Assembly: GCA_947589005.1 (NCBI GenBank)
Contig: CANPZO010000024.1
Location: forward strand, 1 to 42,650
Direction of reading: 5' to 3'
Source: an uncultured Clostridia bacterium
Lineage (GTDB): Bacteria > Bacillota > Clostridia > UMGS1883
Length of the DNA stretch: 42,650 nucleotides
The notes beneath the pieces are model-generated. The model did no database searches and had not been told where the DNA came from. It worked only from the letters and a program-made list of their open reading frames with translations. A program made the translations under genes and the position numbers. Position 1 is the stretch's first letter; each line of letters starts with the position of its first letter. Positions 13,439-23,074 of this stretch are shown here, piece after piece.

Positions 13439-15811
13439 ATGGAACAGCGGACTCTTCGCGTCCTTGAATTTGACAAGATAATACAGCGGCTGGCGGAGGG
13501 GGCGGTCTGCGCCCCGACGCGGGAACGCTGCCTCGGCCTCGAGCCCTCCGACGATATTTATGAGATAACGCGCCTGATAGAGCAGACCACCGAGGCGGAA
13601 AGCCTCATCATAAAAAAGGGCGCGCCGCCCATCAGCCCCATAAAGAGCGCAAAGGCCGCCGCGCTGCGGGCCGCCGCCGGAGGGGTGCTGACGATGGGCG
13701 ACCTTCTGACCGTGGCCCACTGTCTGCGCATAGCGCGGGCCCTCATTGGATACCTTGAGGGGGAGACCGCCGAGGAAAGTTATCCGCAAATCGCCGTCGC
13801 CGCGGCGGAGCTTAGGGAGGAACGCCGCCTTGAGCAGAGCATTTTCGGCTCGATACTCAGCGAGGAGGAGATGGCCGACGAGGCTTCACCCACTTTGGCC
13901 CGTATCCGCAGACAGATACGGAGCCTGGACAATAAGGTGCGGGATATGCTCAACGAAATGATAAAGTCTCCCAAGTACGGCCCGCTTTTGCAGGACGCCA
14001 TCGTGACCATGCGGGGTGACAGGTTCGTAATACCGGTGAAAAGCGAGTACCGCACCTCCGTGCCGGGCATAATACACGACAGCTCCTCCAGCGGAGCCAC
14101 AATATTCATCGAGCCCATGGCCGCCGTGGAGGTAAACAACAAGCTCCGCGCTCTGCTGGCCGAGGAGCAGGAGGAAATAGAGAACATTTTGGCGGAGTTT
14201 TCCGAAAAAACGGCGGCCTGCGCCGAGCTCATCGCCGCCGACTACGACGCCATTCTGGAGCTGGACTTCATCTTTGCCAAAGGCAAGCTGTCCCGCTCCA
14301 TGGAGGCCAACCCGCCGCGCCTCAACGCCGAGGGCAGGGTTAATATAAAAAAAGGGCGGCACCCCCTGATAGACAAGAAAAAGGTGGTGCCAACGGACAT
14401 TTACCTCGGCGGGGACTTCGACACCCTCATCGTCACCGGCCCGAACACCGGCGGCAAGACCGTGTCGCTGAAAACGCTGGGACTGCTGACCCTTATGGCC
14501 CAGGCCGGACTTCACATACCCGCCTCGGAGGAGAGCGAGATAGCGGTGTTTGGGGAGGTTTTCGCCGACATCGGCGACGAGCAGTCCATTGAGCAGTCGC
14601 TTAGCACATTCAGCTCTCATATCGTAAACATCATCGACATATTGAAAAAGGCCGGCCACCGCAGCCTTGTGCTCTTTGACGAGCTTGGCTCCGGCACCGA
14701 CCCTGTAGAGGGGGCCGCCTTGGCCACGGCCATATTGGAGCGTGTGCGGAGCGTGGGCGCGCGGACCGCCGCCACAACGCACTACAGCGAGCTGAAGCTT
14801 TACGCCCTGTCCACCCCCGGCGTCGAGAACGCCGCCTGTGAGTTCGACGTGGAGAGCCTGAGACCGACCTACAAGCTGCTCATCGGCGTGCCCGGCAAGA
14901 GCAACGCCTTCGCCATATCCAAGCGTCTCGGGCTGGAGGACGAGGTCATCGACCGGGCCAGGAGCCTTGTGAACAACGACAATATACGCTTCGAGGACGT
15001 CATTTCCTCCCTTGAGGCCAGCCGCGCCCAGGCTCAGCGGGAACTGGAGGGCGCCGAGGCCGCACGTGCGGAGATACAGGCCGCGCGGGAAACCGCGCTG
15101 CGCCAAAAGGAAACCACCGAAAAGCAGAAGGAAAAGATACTTTCCGACGCCCGACGGGACGCCAAGCGCCTTTACGAGCAGGCGAAAAAAGAGGCGGACG
15201 CCATAGTCCGCGAAATGCAGGCCCTATTGAAAAACGCCCGCGAGGACAACCTCAAGGCCATCGAGGAGGGCCGCCGCAAGCTCCGTCAGGGTATGGGGAA
15301 AATGGAGGAGGCTCTCAGCGAGGACGTGTTCACCGCAAAAGGCGGCTCCATCGACCCGAAAAAGCTGCAAAAGGGCATGGAGGTGGAGGTCACCACCATG
15401 AACCAGAACGGCACGCTCCTTTCCCTGCCGGACAAAAACGGCAATGTCCAGATACAGATGGGCATATTGAAGATAACGGCCAACGTCACCGCCCTTCGGG
15501 AGGCAAAGTCCTCCTCGAAGAAAAGAACCGCCGAGTACCACCCCGGCAGCAGCGGCAGTGTGGCGGCGGTAAAGACCGAGATAGACCTGCGCGGTCAGAC
15601 GGTGGACGAAGCGATAATGGCCGCGGACAAATACCTTGACCAGGCGGCCATGGCCCACCTTACCACCGTCAGCATAATCCACGGCAAGGGCACCGGCGCC
15701 CTCCGTTCCGCAATACACGACCTGCTCCGCCACCATCCCCACGCCAGAAGCTTTCGTCTGGGGAAGTACGGCGAGGGCGAAACGGGCGTGACGATAGTGG
15801 AATTGAAGTGA
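13439..15811 (+). CDS. mutS2: MutS2 family ATPase/endonuclease
   Basis: About 790 aa, the normal length. Roles assigned to the family are suppression of homologous recombination and, in Bacillus, action on collided ribosomes. The order is MutS core domains, Walker A (GPNTGGKT, about 333-341), Walker B with signature (LVLFDELGSGTDPVEG, about 408-423), a long coiled coil (about 510-640, rich in Glu/Ala/Arg), a KOW-like segment, and a C-terminal Smr nuclease domain (EIDLRGQTVDEA and IIHGKGTGAL, about 715-790). ATG 13439 is preferred over GTG 13427, which overlaps the AAGGAG ribosome site. It is convergent with cvpA-like, sharing a terminator. Confidence 0.97.
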   Translation: MEQRTLRVLEFDKIIQRLAEGAVCAPTRERCLGLEPSDDIYEITRLIEQTTEAESLIIKKGAPPISPIKSAKAAALRAAAGGVLTMGDLLTVAHCLRIARALIGYLEGETAEESYPQIAVAAAELREERRLEQSIFGSILSEEEMADEASPTLARIRRQIRSLDNKVRDMLNEMIKSPKYGPLLQDAIVTMRGDRFVIPVKSEYRTSVPGIIHDSSSSGATIFIEPMAAVEVNNKLRALLAEEQEEIENILAEFSEKTAACAELIAADYDAILELDFIFAKGKLSRSMEANPPRLNAEGRVNIKKGRHPLIDKKKVVPTDIYLGGDFDTLIVTGPNTGGKTVSLKTLGLLTLMAQAGLHIPASEESEIAVFGEVFADIGDEQSIEQSLSTFSSHIVNIIDILKKAGHRSLVLFDELGSGTDPVEGAALATAILERVRSVGARTAATTHYSELKLYALSTPGVENAACEFDVESLRPTYKLLIGVPGKSNAFAISKRLGLEDEVIDRARSLVNNDNIRFEDVISSLEASRAQAQRELEGAEAARAEIQAARETALRQKETTEKQKEKILSDARRDAKRLYEQAKKEADAIVREMQALLKNAREDNLKAIEEGRRKLRQGMGKMEEALSEDVFTAKGGSIDPKKLQKGMEVEVTTMNQNGTLLSLPDKNGNVQIQMGILKITANVTALREAKSSSKKRTAEYHPGSSGSVAAVKTEIDLRGQTVDEAIMAADKYLDQAAMAHLTTVSIIHGKGTGALRSAIHDLLRHHPHARSFRLGKYGEGETGVTIVELK

Positions 15812-15878
15812 TAACCCGGGCCGCCTTGTCGCGGCAGCGCGTCGTAGGGCGGCTTGCCCGGGGCCGCCGAAAAAAAGC

Positions 15879-15908
15879 AAGTGGAGCCCACTGTCTCGGG
15901 CTCCACTT
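15879..15908. terminator. Bidirectional terminator between mutS2 and the cvpA-like gene
   Basis: AAGTGGAGCCC (15879-15889) pairs perfectly with GGGCTCCACTT (15898-15908). A run of seven T residues follows on the minus strand, a weaker T-rich tail on plus. Bases 15832-15865 between mutS2 and this hairpin contain GTAGGGCGGCTTGCC, also found in the mosaic repeat at 25333. Confidence 0.85.
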
Positions 15909-15926
15909 AATTTGTTGCACTTAATT

Positions 15927-16538
15927 TTAACCCTTTAATGTTTCCGCCGCGCCCATAACCAGGCTCAGCAGGGGATTGTGGTCATATACCCACAGGGCGA
16001 TATGGCTGCCGCCGAACAGACCGTCCGTCAAGCCCGGCTGTCCGAAAGCCTCGTACACGGCCAAAGCGCCGAATATCACCAGCAGTATCACCGCGCCCTC
16101 CGCAAAGCCGCCGATACCGCCCAAAAGACCGTTGGCCTGCCGGAGGACGGGCATGGAGCCGGCCAGCCCCATGGCTATGCCGAGAGCCGTCAAAAGCACG
16201 CGCACCGCAACCATTATTATCAGGAAGCTCAATACCCCCACCGCGGCCGAGGCCACCGCCTCCGCCAGCTTATCCTCCGCCTCCGTCACGGAAATGAAGC
16301 CCTGCATTACGTCCGGCAGGTCGGCTATTTTGTCCAAATTTTCCTCGAGCTTTGCCGTGAGGCTGCTTTCCAGACCCAGGCCGGACAGAAGGGCGCTGAC
16401 GGGCCTGTACAGCAGAGCGCCGGTCAAAATGGACACCACAAGGCTAAGAGAGCTGAGCAGCATTCGCATTGCGCCCCGCTTTGTGCCCCAGAATATGAAA
16501 GCCAGCAGAAACACCAGCACCAGTGCGTCGGTCAACAT
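15927..16538 (-). CDS. CvpA family membrane protein
   Basis: 203 aa with four predicted hydrophobic helices (about 1-20, 27-48, 90-120, 140-165). The start MLTDALVLVFLLAFIFWGTKRG is typical of the CvpA (colicin V production) family, whose role in Gram-positives is poorly defined but linked to envelope function. A ribosome site AAGGGGGAAT precedes ATG 16538. It lies 13 bases after the DUF5711-like gene and is convergent with mutS2, genes often found close together in Firmicutes. Confidence 0.85.
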   Translation of the reverse strand: MLTDALVLVFLLAFIFWGTKRGAMRMLLSSLSLVVSILTGALLYRPVSALLSGLGLESSLTAKLEENLDKIADLPDVMQGFISVTEAEDKLAEAVASAAVGVLSFLIIMVAVRVLLTALGIAMGLAGSMPVLRQANGLLGGIGGFAEGAVILLVIFGALAVYEAFGQPGLTDGLFGGSHIALWVYDHNPLLSLVMGAAETLKG

Positions 16539-16551
16539 GGTCTATTCCCCC

Positions 16552-17670
16552 TTATACGTTTATAATGCTGCCGCCGCTCCCGCTCAGCACAAAGACGGAC
16601 TTGCCGTTTTTAAACAGGCTTATGCGCTTGACGGCCGCGGTTGAGCTGAGCTCGTGACTCAGCTCGCATTTTTTATTGTATATGAATATCTTCTTTCCGG
16701 CGGAGGCGGCGAACTGGCTGCCGTTTACGCTGAGGCTGTCGCAAAGGCCGTCGAAGGAGGTGGAGGCCGTCACCTCACCCAGGCGGCTGATAACCTCCAC
16801 CTGAGTGGAGTTGCTGAGGAAGCCGCTGCCGACGGAGGCGTAGCACAGCACCGCCATGTCAGGGTTGCTTATGTCGGCGCAGCGAAGCGTCTTGCCGCCG
16901 AAGGGCAGGCTCCAGCGGAGGCCGCCGTCGGCATTGTAATAGTCCAGCGACTCGCTGCCCAGCGCAAGAACGGTGTAGTCCCTGTTTATGCGCACATCAA
17001 AGTATATCTCGTCCTTTTTCACGGCGGACGCCTGCTTTTTTTCGCTGTCAAGGCTTATCACCGAAAGCTCGCCCCTCATTTCCTCCGAGCTGTCGTTGAG
17101 AGAGGACACCGCCAGATGGGTGTTGTCGGCGCTGAGGTCCATGGCCACAAGCTGTCCGCTGCCCAAATTCCAGGTGTAAAAGGCTTTGCCCTTGTCGTTG
17201 TAAACGGTTATACGCGCGGTGCCGCCGCTGTCCTGACAGGCCACCGCCGAATAGCCCTGCTCGTTGACGGAGGCGGAGATTATCTCCGACTCGGTCCTGT
17301 GCTCGTATGCAAGGCTGTCGTTTTTGTAGACGGAAAAGTCATGGCCGCCGTCGTCATAGGCGGCGACATATTTCCCGCGCGCGCTGAGCCGCGGGTCGGA
17401 AAAGCTGACGTTCACCGTGTCGCCCCTGCCCTTGTTGTCCATCATGAGGTAGGTGTTTGTCGTCAGGAGCAAAACCTTGTCCCCGAAGGCCGCCGTCTGG
17501 CTGACGGAATAGCCCTCGATGCTGCGGTCGTTTCCGCCGCCGCCGAAGATGTCTATCCTCCCTCTTATCTCGTTGTTCCTGTTCTGATAAATCACCACAA
17601 AAACGAGGGCCGCAATGAGAAGGACGGCGATGCCTATTTTCAATATTGACGCTAAGGTTTCTTTCTTCAT
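16552..17670 (-). CDS. Membrane-anchored beta-propeller protein (DUF5711-like)
   Basis: 372 aa with an N-terminal membrane anchor at about 9-29 (ILKIGIAVLLIAALVFVVIY) and an extracytoplasmic repeat domain of six to seven WD/PQQ-like blades (SARGKYVAAYDDGGHDFSVY, DNTHLAVSSLND, NPDMAVLCYA, KKIFIYNKK). This layout matches the DUF5711 family seen in many Clostridia; its function is not known. GGAGAGAG precedes the ATG. It sits between truA and the cvpA-like gene in one direction, so it may be co-transcribed with both. Confidence 0.75.
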   Translation of the reverse strand: MKKETLASILKIGIAVLLIAALVFVVIYQNRNNEIRGRIDIFGGGGNDRSIEGYSVSQTAAFGDKVLLLTTNTYLMMDNKGRGDTVNVSFSDPRLSARGKYVAAYDDGGHDFSVYKNDSLAYEHRTESEIISASVNEQGYSAVACQDSGGTARITVYNDKGKAFYTWNLGSGQLVAMDLSADNTHLAVSSLNDSSEEMRGELSVISLDSEKKQASAVKKDEIYFDVRINRDYTVLALGSESLDYYNADGGLRWSLPFGGKTLRCADISNPDMAVLCYASVGSGFLSNSTQVEVISRLGEVTASTSFDGLCDSLSVNGSQFAASAGKKIFIYNKKCELSHELSSTAAVKRISLFKNGKSVFVLSGSGGSIINV

Positions 17671-17739
17671 AATGTAACTCTCTCCATTCCTTCCGGCGCG
17701 GCTTGCCGGCTTTCATCGCCGAAAACGGCGGAACGCGGC

Positions 17740-18492
17740 TTATTTTTCACGCTTTTCGTATTCCACCTCGTAAAGCCGCAGTCCCTGGGGCGGGGCCGTT
17801 ATGCCCAAAAGCCGGCGGTCGCCCTTTTCGATGAGCTCTCCCAGCTCCTCAAGGTTCAGCTTTCCGTTGCCAATATATACCAGTGTGCCCACGATTATGC
17901 GCACCATATTGTACAAAAATCCGTTGGCGGAGGCGGTTACCGTTATCAGGTCCCCCTCCTTGTCCGCCCAAAGGCCGTCAAGGTCGCGTACGGTGTTTTT
18001 TACCGTGCTGCCCGCCGCCATAAAGCAGCGGAAGTCCTTTTTCCCGCGTATTACGGCGCAGGCGGCCTTCATCTTCTCAAAGTCCAGCTTGGCCGGGTAG
18101 TGCCAGGCGTAATTTCTGAGGAACGGGTCGGCGAAGGGGGCGTTAAGTATCTGATATTTATAGGTCTTGCGCACCGCGTCGAACCGGGCGTTGAAGTCGT
18201 CGGGGGCGGTTTCGCAGCCAATGGCCCTTATGTCCGGAGGCAGCAGGGTGTTCAGCACGAAGGGCAGCTTTTCGGCGGGAATGGTGGTGTCGGCGAAAAA
18301 GCTGCACACAAACCTGCGGGCGTGGACGCCGGCGTCGGTCCGCGAGCAGCCGGTCACGGCCACCGGCCCGCCCATCACGCCCGAAAGGGTATCCTCCATT
18401 ATTTCCTGCACGGCGACGCCGTTCTGCTGGCGCTGCCACCCGTGGTAGGCCGTGCCGTCAAAGGCGAGGACAAGCCGGTATTTCCGTTTCAC
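17740..18492 (-). CDS. truA: tRNA pseudouridine synthase A
   Basis: Converts uridines 38-40 in the anticodon stem-loop of tRNAs to pseudouridine. The conserved SRTDAGVHA contains catalytic Asp53. Other TruA motifs are FDGTAYHGWQRQ, RKTYKYQI, FLRNYAWHY and NGFLYNMVRIIVGTLVYIG. Length 250 aa is normal. The GTG start overlaps the ecfT stop by 4 bases, the usual ecfA1-ecfA2-ecfT-truA order of Firmicutes. Confidence 0.97.
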   Translation of the reverse strand: MKRKYRLVLAFDGTAYHGWQRQQNGVAVQEIMEDTLSGVMGGPVAVTGCSRTDAGVHARRFVCSFFADTTIPAEKLPFVLNTLLPPDIRAIGCETAPDDFNARFDAVRKTYKYQILNAPFADPFLRNYAWHYPAKLDFEKMKAACAVIRGKKDFRCFMAAGSTVKNTVRDLDGLWADKEGDLITVTASANGFLYNMVRIIVGTLVYIGNGKLNLEELGELIEKGDRRLLGITAPPQGLRLYEVEYEKREK

Positions 18493-19307
18493 AGCACTCC
18501 CACCATCCTCAGTATTTTAAGGGCCGCCATAGCCGCCGTCAGGATAACGCAGGCGCACAGCGCCCCGCCGTCCACCCGGCGGAACCGCAGCTCCCTGAGA
18601 GAGGTGCGTCCCTCTCCGCCGTTGTAGCAGCGGCACTCCATGGCCACCGCAAGCTCGTCGGCCCTGCGGAAGGCCCCAACGAACAGGGGCACAAGTATAG
18701 GCACCATGGCCTTGACCCGCTGGATAAGGTTGCCGGACTCGAAGTCCGCCCCACGGGAGGTCTGGGCCTTTATTATTTTGTCGGTCTCCTCCATGAGTAT
18801 GGGTATAAACCGAAGGGCGATGCTCATCATCATGGCTATCTCGTGGCTGGGCACCCCGATTTTCCTGAACGGGGACAGCAGCCGCTCGATGCCGCCGGTG
18901 AGGGCGATGGGCGAGGTGGTCAGCGTCAGCAGGGAGGTGCCCATAATGAGCATTACCAGCCTGACGGCCATTTTGACCGCCGTCTCGACGCCCAGGTCCG
19001 TCACCCGAAATATCCACCAGTGAAAGAGCTCTTTGCCGCCGGAGGTCATAAACAGGTTCAGCACAAGAGTGAAAAGCATTATTATCACAATGGGCTTGAG
19101 GCCCCGGGTTATGAACCTTACCGGCACCCGCGACACCTTTATGACAAAGACGGTGAAAATCGCCGCCAGAGCGTACTCCCACACCGTGGACGCGGTAAAA
19201 AGTATCACCATGTAGAATATCACCCCGAGTATCTTGGTGCGGGGGTCCATGGCGTGGAGGGGCGAGGCGGTATTGTAATACTGTCCAAGGGTAATATCAC
19301 GCAGCAT
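18489..19307 (-). CDS. ecfT: Energy-coupling factor transporter membrane subunit EcfT
   Basis: Membrane scaffold that links the two ECF ATPases to substrate-binding S subunits in vitamin and cofactor uptake. 272 aa with several hydrophobic helices (about 25-70, 75-95, 115-135, 245-265). The two Ala-Arg-Gly type coupling motifs are seen as TSRGADFESG and ECRCYNGGEGR. ATG 19307 follows the ecfA2 stop directly. No S subunit is encoded here, so this is a shared group-II ECF module serving S components elsewhere. Confidence 0.95.
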   Translation of the reverse strand: MLRDITLGQYYNTASPLHAMDPRTKILGVIFYMVILFTASTVWEYALAAIFTVFVIKVSRVPVRFITRGLKPIVIIMLFTLVLNLFMTSGGKELFHWWIFRVTDLGVETAVKMAVRLVMLIMGTSLLTLTTSPIALTGGIERLLSPFRKIGVPSHEIAMMMSIALRFIPILMEETDKIIKAQTSRGADFESGNLIQRVKAMVPILVPLFVGAFRRADELAVAMECRCYNGGEGRTSLRELRFRRVDGGALCACVILTAAMAALKILRMVGVL

Positions 19308-20159
19308 TTATCGCTTACTCCTAACTAATTTTTCTATGCTGTCGGCGGCGGCCTCGACGGTGAATATCCCCTTTTCCAAGGGGAGGCCGGCCTTAATGAG
19401 GCCGTCGACTATGCGTGTTATCTGCGGGGTGTTTAGGCCCATGCTCCGAAGCTCGTCTCCCCGTGAGAAGATTTCCTCCACCGGACCGTTCATCACCAGC
19501 CGTCCGCCGTTCATCACGGCGGCGGTTCCGGCGGCACGGGCGATGTCCTCCATTGAATGGGACACGAGAACTATGGTTTTGCACCAGTCGCCGTGGAGCT
19601 CCTTAAGCATACCCAGCAGCTCGTCCCGACCGGAGGGGTCCAGCCCCGCCGTGGGCTCGTCCAGTATGAGGATCTCCGGTTTCATGGCGACCACTCCGGC
19701 TATTGCCACCCGGCGCTTTTGTCCGCCGGAAAGGTCGAAGGGGGATTTTTCCAAAAGTCCGTCCTCCAGCCTCACGCGCCTCGCGGCCTCGCGGACGCGC
19801 AGGTCTATCTCGTCCTCGGTGAGCTTCTGATTTTTCGGGCCGAAGGCTATATCCTTATAAACCGTCTCCTCAAAGAGCTGATGCTCCGGGTACTGGAACA
19901 CCAGTCCCACCTTTTTGCGCAGCTCCTTAGCGGCGGCCTTGTACTCCGAAAAATCCGTCCCGTCCACCGACGCCGTCCCGCCGAGAGGGGGCAGCAGACC
20001 GGCGATTATCTGCACGAGGGTGGACTTTCCGCTGCCGGTGTGTCCGATAAGTCCCACGAAGTCTCCGTCGGCCAAAGTAAGGCTCACATCGTTAAGGGCC
20101 ACCCTTGCCGACGGTTCGCCGGGGTTATATGTATAGGTAATATTTTTCAATTCTATCAT
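19308..20159 (-). CDS. ecfA2: ECF transporter ATP-binding subunit EcfA2
   Basis: ABC ATPase, 283 aa. Walker [10 protein letters not shown] (about 39-47), Q loop [22 protein letters not shown] typical of EcfA2, signature [13 protein letters not shown], Walker [15 protein letters not shown] loop LVSHSMED. It heterodimerises with EcfA1. Its 5' end overlaps ecfA1 by 4 bases, and ecfT follows without gap. Confidence 0.96.
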   Translation of the reverse strand: MIELKNITYTYNPGEPSARVALNDVSLTLADGDFVGLIGHTGSGKSTLVQIIAGLLPPLGGTASVDGTDFSEYKAAAKELRKKVGLVFQYPEHQLFEETVYKDIAFGPKNQKLTEDEIDLRVREAARRVRLEDGLLEKSPFDLSGGQKRRVAIAGVVAMKPEILILDEPTAGLDPSGRDELLGMLKELHGDWCKTIVLVSHSMEDIARAAGTAAVMNGGRLVMNGPVEEIFSRGDELRSMGLNTPQITRIVDGLIKAGLPLEKGIFTVEAAADSIEKLVRSKR

Positions 20160-21001
20160 AACTGGTCTCTCGTCATTTTCAGTATACTTTCTATGGCTCC
20201 GGCGCTGCGGAGGGCGCCGGTCTCTATGTTGAGGCCGCGGCGCTTAAGCTCCCACACCAGCTCGGTGGCCTGGGGCACGTCGAGGCCGAGGGCCCGCATT
20301 TCCTCAACCTTGGGGAATATGCTTGCCGGCCGGTCGTCCATGACTATTTTTCCCCTGTCCATGACTATGCAGCGGTCTGCCTTGACCGCCTCGTCCATAT
20401 AGTGGGTAATGAGGACTATGGTAATGCCCTTTTCACGGTTGAGGCGGCGGACGGTTTCCATAACCTCGTCCCGTCCGATGGGATCCAGCATGGCGGTCGG
20501 CTCGTCAAGGACGATGCACCGCGGCTCCATCGCGAGTATGCCCGCGATGGCCACCCGCTGCTTTTGTCCTCCGCTCAGCAGATGGGGCGCGTAGGTGCGG
20601 TAATCGTACATACGCACGACCTTAAGGGCCTCGTCCACCCGCCGCCGCATCTCCTCCCGGGGCACGCCCAGATTTTCAAGGCCGAAAGCCACGTCCTCCT
20701 CCACGACGGTGGCGACTATCTGGTTGTCCGGATTTTGGAACACCATGCCCACGTTTTTGCGCAGCTCGAAGAGCCTGCTCTCGTCGGCGGTGTCTATGCC
20801 GCAGACGGTGACCCTGCCGCTTTTGGGGGTGAGGATGGCGTTGAGGTGCTTGGCAAAGGTGGACTTTCCGCTGCCGTTATGTCCCAGCACCGCCACAAAC
20901 TCGCCCTCGTCTATATCTATATTCAGATTTTCAAAGACCTTTACCTCGGCCCCTTCGGACTCGTAGGAAAAGGACAGGTTTTCAGCTTTGATAATTGACA
21001 T
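20156..21001 (-). CDS. ecfA1: ECF transporter ATP-binding subunit EcfA1
   Basis: ABC ATPase, 281 aa. Walker [11 protein letters not shown] loop [20 protein letters not shown] characteristic of EcfA1, signature [13 protein letters not shown], Walker [14 protein letters not shown] loop [12 protein letters not shown] 21001 follows AAGGAACGAG. It is downstream of a methyltransferase gene rather than rplQ, the more usual neighbour of this cluster. Confidence 0.96.
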   Translation of the reverse strand: MSIIKAENLSFSYESEGAEVKVFENLNIDIDEGEFVAVLGHNGSGKSTFAKHLNAILTPKSGRVTVCGIDTADESRLFELRKNVGMVFQNPDNQIVATVVEEDVAFGLENLGVPREEMRRRVDEALKVVRMYDYRTYAPHLLSGGQKQRVAIAGILAMEPRCIVLDEPTAMLDPIGRDEVMETVRRLNREKGITIVLITHYMDEAVKADRCIVMDRGKIVMDDRPASIFPKVEEMRALGLDVPQATELVWELKRRGLNIETGALRSAGAIESILKMTRDQL

Positions 21002-21032
21002 ATCGTCTCGTTCCTTATATGCGTGATGCGGC

Positions 21033-21887
21033 CTATTTTTCGCGGCACCAACGCCCTGTGGCGCCGCAGGGCAAAACCAGCCCGGATGAGGTGATGGGCA
21101 GACCTATCTCGTCGGCGGTTATGCGGCCGGCCGGGAGGGTAAGGCTCATTATATTTTTCAGCACTCCGGCCTGGAGGCCGGTGGTATAGGAGTTCAGCAC
21201 AAAAAACAGTGGGTCGCCGCTCATGAGCACGGCCGCCCGCTCCACAAAAGCGAAAAGGCTGTCCTCGAGCTTCCACACCTCGCCGCCGGGCCCCCGTCCG
21301 TAGGAGGGCGGGTCCATGATGATGCCGTCATACTTATTGCCCCGCCGTATCTCCCGTTCCACAAGCTTGATGCAGTCGTCCACAAAGTACCGAATACCGT
21401 CCACTCCGCTGGCGGCGGCGTTTTCCTTGGCCCAAGCCACCATGCCCTTGGACGCATCCACATGAGTGACGGCGGCTCCCTCGGCGGCGCAGGCCACGCT
21501 GGCCCCGCCCGTATAGGCAAAGAGGTTCAGCACCCGGGCGCCCTCGCCGCGGCCGCGGAGCTTTTCACGCATCCAGTCCCAGTTGACGGCCTGCTCGGGA
21601 AAAAGGCCGGTGTGCTTGAAGCCCATGGGCTTTACGTTAAAGGTCAGCTCGCGGTAACGGACCCGCCAGCTTTCGGGCAGCCTCGCGCGGTAGCTCCACT
21701 CTCCGCCCCCGCTGGAGCTGCGGCGGTATAGGGCGTCGGCGGCGTCCCACTTTTCCGGGGCCGAGCGCCGGTCCCAAATCACCTGGGGGTCGGGGCGGCG
21801 GAGAATAATGTCTCCCCAGCGTTCCAGCTTTTCGCCCCCCGCCGCGTCTATACATTCGTAATCCTTCCATTTATCGGCAACGAGCAC
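21033..21887 (-). CDS. Class I SAM-dependent methyltransferase (RlmI/RlmK-like)
   Basis: 284 aa. The Rossmann methyltransferase domain covers about residues 105-280: motif [16 protein letters not shown], acidic end of strand 2 [14 protein letters not shown], motif [11 protein letters not shown]. This DPPSYG form is typical of COG1092 rRNA cytosine methyltransferases, although the N-terminal PUA domain of RlmI is absent or reduced. GTG 21887 is 10 bases after GGGGAGG; GTG 21896 is too close to it. It lies upstream of ecfA1 by 31 bases. The target RNA is unknown. Confidence 0.85.
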   Translation of the reverse strand: MLVADKWKDYECIDAAGGEKLERWGDIILRRPDPQVIWDRRSAPEKWDAADALYRRSSSGGGEWSYRARLPESWRVRYRELTFNVKPMGFKHTGLFPEQAVNWDWMREKLRGRGEGARVLNLFAYTGGASVACAAEGAAVTHVDASKGMVAWAKENAAASGVDGIRYFVDDCIKLVEREIRRGNKYDGIIMDPPSYGRGPGGEVWKLEDSLFAFVERAAVLMSGDPLFFVLNSYTTGLQAGVLKNIMSLTLPAGRITADEIGLPITSSGLVLPCGATGRWCREK

Positions 21888-21931
21888 CGAGAACACACCT
21901 CCCCTTCGCGCTTAATTTCCACACAAATCAG

Positions 21932-21999
21932 TAATGAGGGGTCAGGAATGGGAAATAAACCGTCAAATATGCCTTATTCCCCATTTCTCATTCCTCATT
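21932..21999. repeat. Imperfect inverted repeat (hairpin), about 26-base arms
   Basis: AATGAGG, AGGAATG and GAAATAA at 21933-21957 face TTATTC, CATTTC, CATTCC and CTCATT at 21974-21999. The arms match imperfectly around a 15-base loop. It sits between yraN and the methyltransferase gene (21888-22079). Bases 22000-22079 show no gene. Confidence 0.6.
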
Positions 22000-22079
22000 C
22001 AATAAAGGCCGAAAGCCCCTCCCGTGACGTTTGGCCCTGTCCCCGCCGAAAAACGGAAGCGGCGCCCGACGCCCTGCGC

Positions 22080-22475
22080 TTAACCCGCCCAAAAAGCGTC
22101 CTTTATCAGCTCGACCCTGCCGTCGCCGTAGACCTCGGCCACGTCAAAACGCACAAGGCGGCCCGAAAGTCCGTTATTCTGCATATAAATTTCGGCGGTA
22201 TGTATGAGCCGCCGCCGTTTTCCGGCATCGACGGTCTGGGCGGGAGTGCCGTAATCCTCGCGGCTGCGCAGGCGCACCTCCACAAAGCAGAGATAGTCCC
22301 CCTCAACGGCCACCACGTCCAACTCGCCCACGCCGTGGACGGAAAAATTCCTGTCCAGTATTTTATAGCCCAGCTTTTTGAGCCGGCGGACCGCCAGCTC
22401 CTCGCCCCTGTCTCCGATTTCCTTTTTAGATAAACTTTTTGACGAAAAGAGGTCGGTGAACTTCACAGGCGCCAT
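22080..22475 (-). CDS. yraN: YraN/UPF0102 family nuclease-like protein
   Basis: 131 aa, usual family length. It resembles the restriction-endonuclease fold of YraN: KKEIGDRGEELAVRRLKKLG, then GELDVVAVEGDYLCFVEVRLRS, where Glu, Asp and the EVK-type motif (here EVR) would bind metal. The family role is thought to be DNA processing but is not firmly established. The Lys to Arg change in the last motif is worth noting. ATG 22475 overlaps rnhB by 50 bases; GTG 22466 is a better spaced alternative after AAGGAG. Confidence 0.88.
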   Translation of the reverse strand: MAPVKFTDLFSSKSLSKKEIGDRGEELAVRRLKKLGYKILDRNFSVHGVGELDVVAVEGDYLCFVEVRLRSREDYGTPAQTVDAGKRRRLIHTAEIYMQNNGLSGRLVRFDVAEVYGDGRVELIKDAFWAG

Positions 22476-23040
22476 ACTCCTTCAGAGCCCTGATGTGCAG
22501 CTCGGTGCCGTAGCCCTTGTGCTTAGCAAAGCCGTACATGGGATATTTTTTGTCAAGCTCCAGCATATAGCGGTCCCGGCTGACCTTGGCCAGTATGGAA
22601 GCCGCCGCGACATTGGCGCTTTTGCCGTCGCCGCCCACAAGGGTCATGTAGGGGACCTTACAGCCGTTAAAGCCGTTGCCGTCGATGATGGCGAAGTCGG
22701 TCTCTATTCGGCTTATGGCCCGCTCCATGGCGAGGAAGGCGGCGTTGCGTATGTTAAGTCTTTCTATTTCCTCCACGGTGGCGGAGGCGACGGCGTAGGA
22801 CAGGGCCTTTTCGCATATGACGCCGAACAGCTCCTCCCGCCGTTTTTCGGTGAGCTTTTTGCTGTCGTTAAGGCCGGGTATCTCAAGGCCGAAGGGCAGC
22901 ACCACGGCGGCGGCGTACACGTCCCCCGCAAGAGGGCCACGTCCCGCCTCGTCCGCCCCGCAGATGAGGAGGAAGCCCCGCTCGCGGAGCGTCCGCTCCT
23001 CGACCCACAGGTCGAGGCTTTGTCGGTTTTGTTTCGGCAC
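22426..23040 (-). CDS. rnhB: Ribonuclease HII
   Basis: Cuts RNA in RNA-DNA hybrids and at single ribonucleotides in DNA. GADEAGRGPLAG supplies the first catalytic Asp-Glu pair; LNDSKKLTEKRRE, AIIDGN and AAASILAKVSRDRYM are the other type-2 RNase H motifs, and YGFAKHKGYGTELHI is near the C-terminus. I prefer GTG 23040, 8 bases after GGAG; ATG 23046 is too close. This places the start 34 bases after the rbgA stop. Part of the conserved rplS-lepB-rbgA-rnhB-yraN block. Confidence 0.95.
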   Translation of the reverse strand: MPKQNRQSLDLWVEERTLRERGFLLICGADEAGRGPLAGDVYAAAVVLPFGLEIPGLNDSKKLTEKRREELFGVICEKALSYAVASATVEEIERLNIRNAAFLAMERAISRIETDFAIIDGNGFNGCKVPYMTLVGGDGKSANVAAASILAKVSRDRYMLELDKKYPMYGFAKHKGYGTELHIRALKEYGACEVHRPLFVKKFI

Positions 23041-23074
23041 AGGCATCACTCCAAAATCAAAGTCGCGCACCGTA

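Noticed and set aside
14094-15106. Long minus-strand frames inside mutS2 and similar antisense frames (for example 30338-32572, 34750-35973, 37779-39194)
   Set aside because: They mirror G+C-rich coding genes with clear domains on the other strand, and their peptides are His/Gly/Val-rich shadows.
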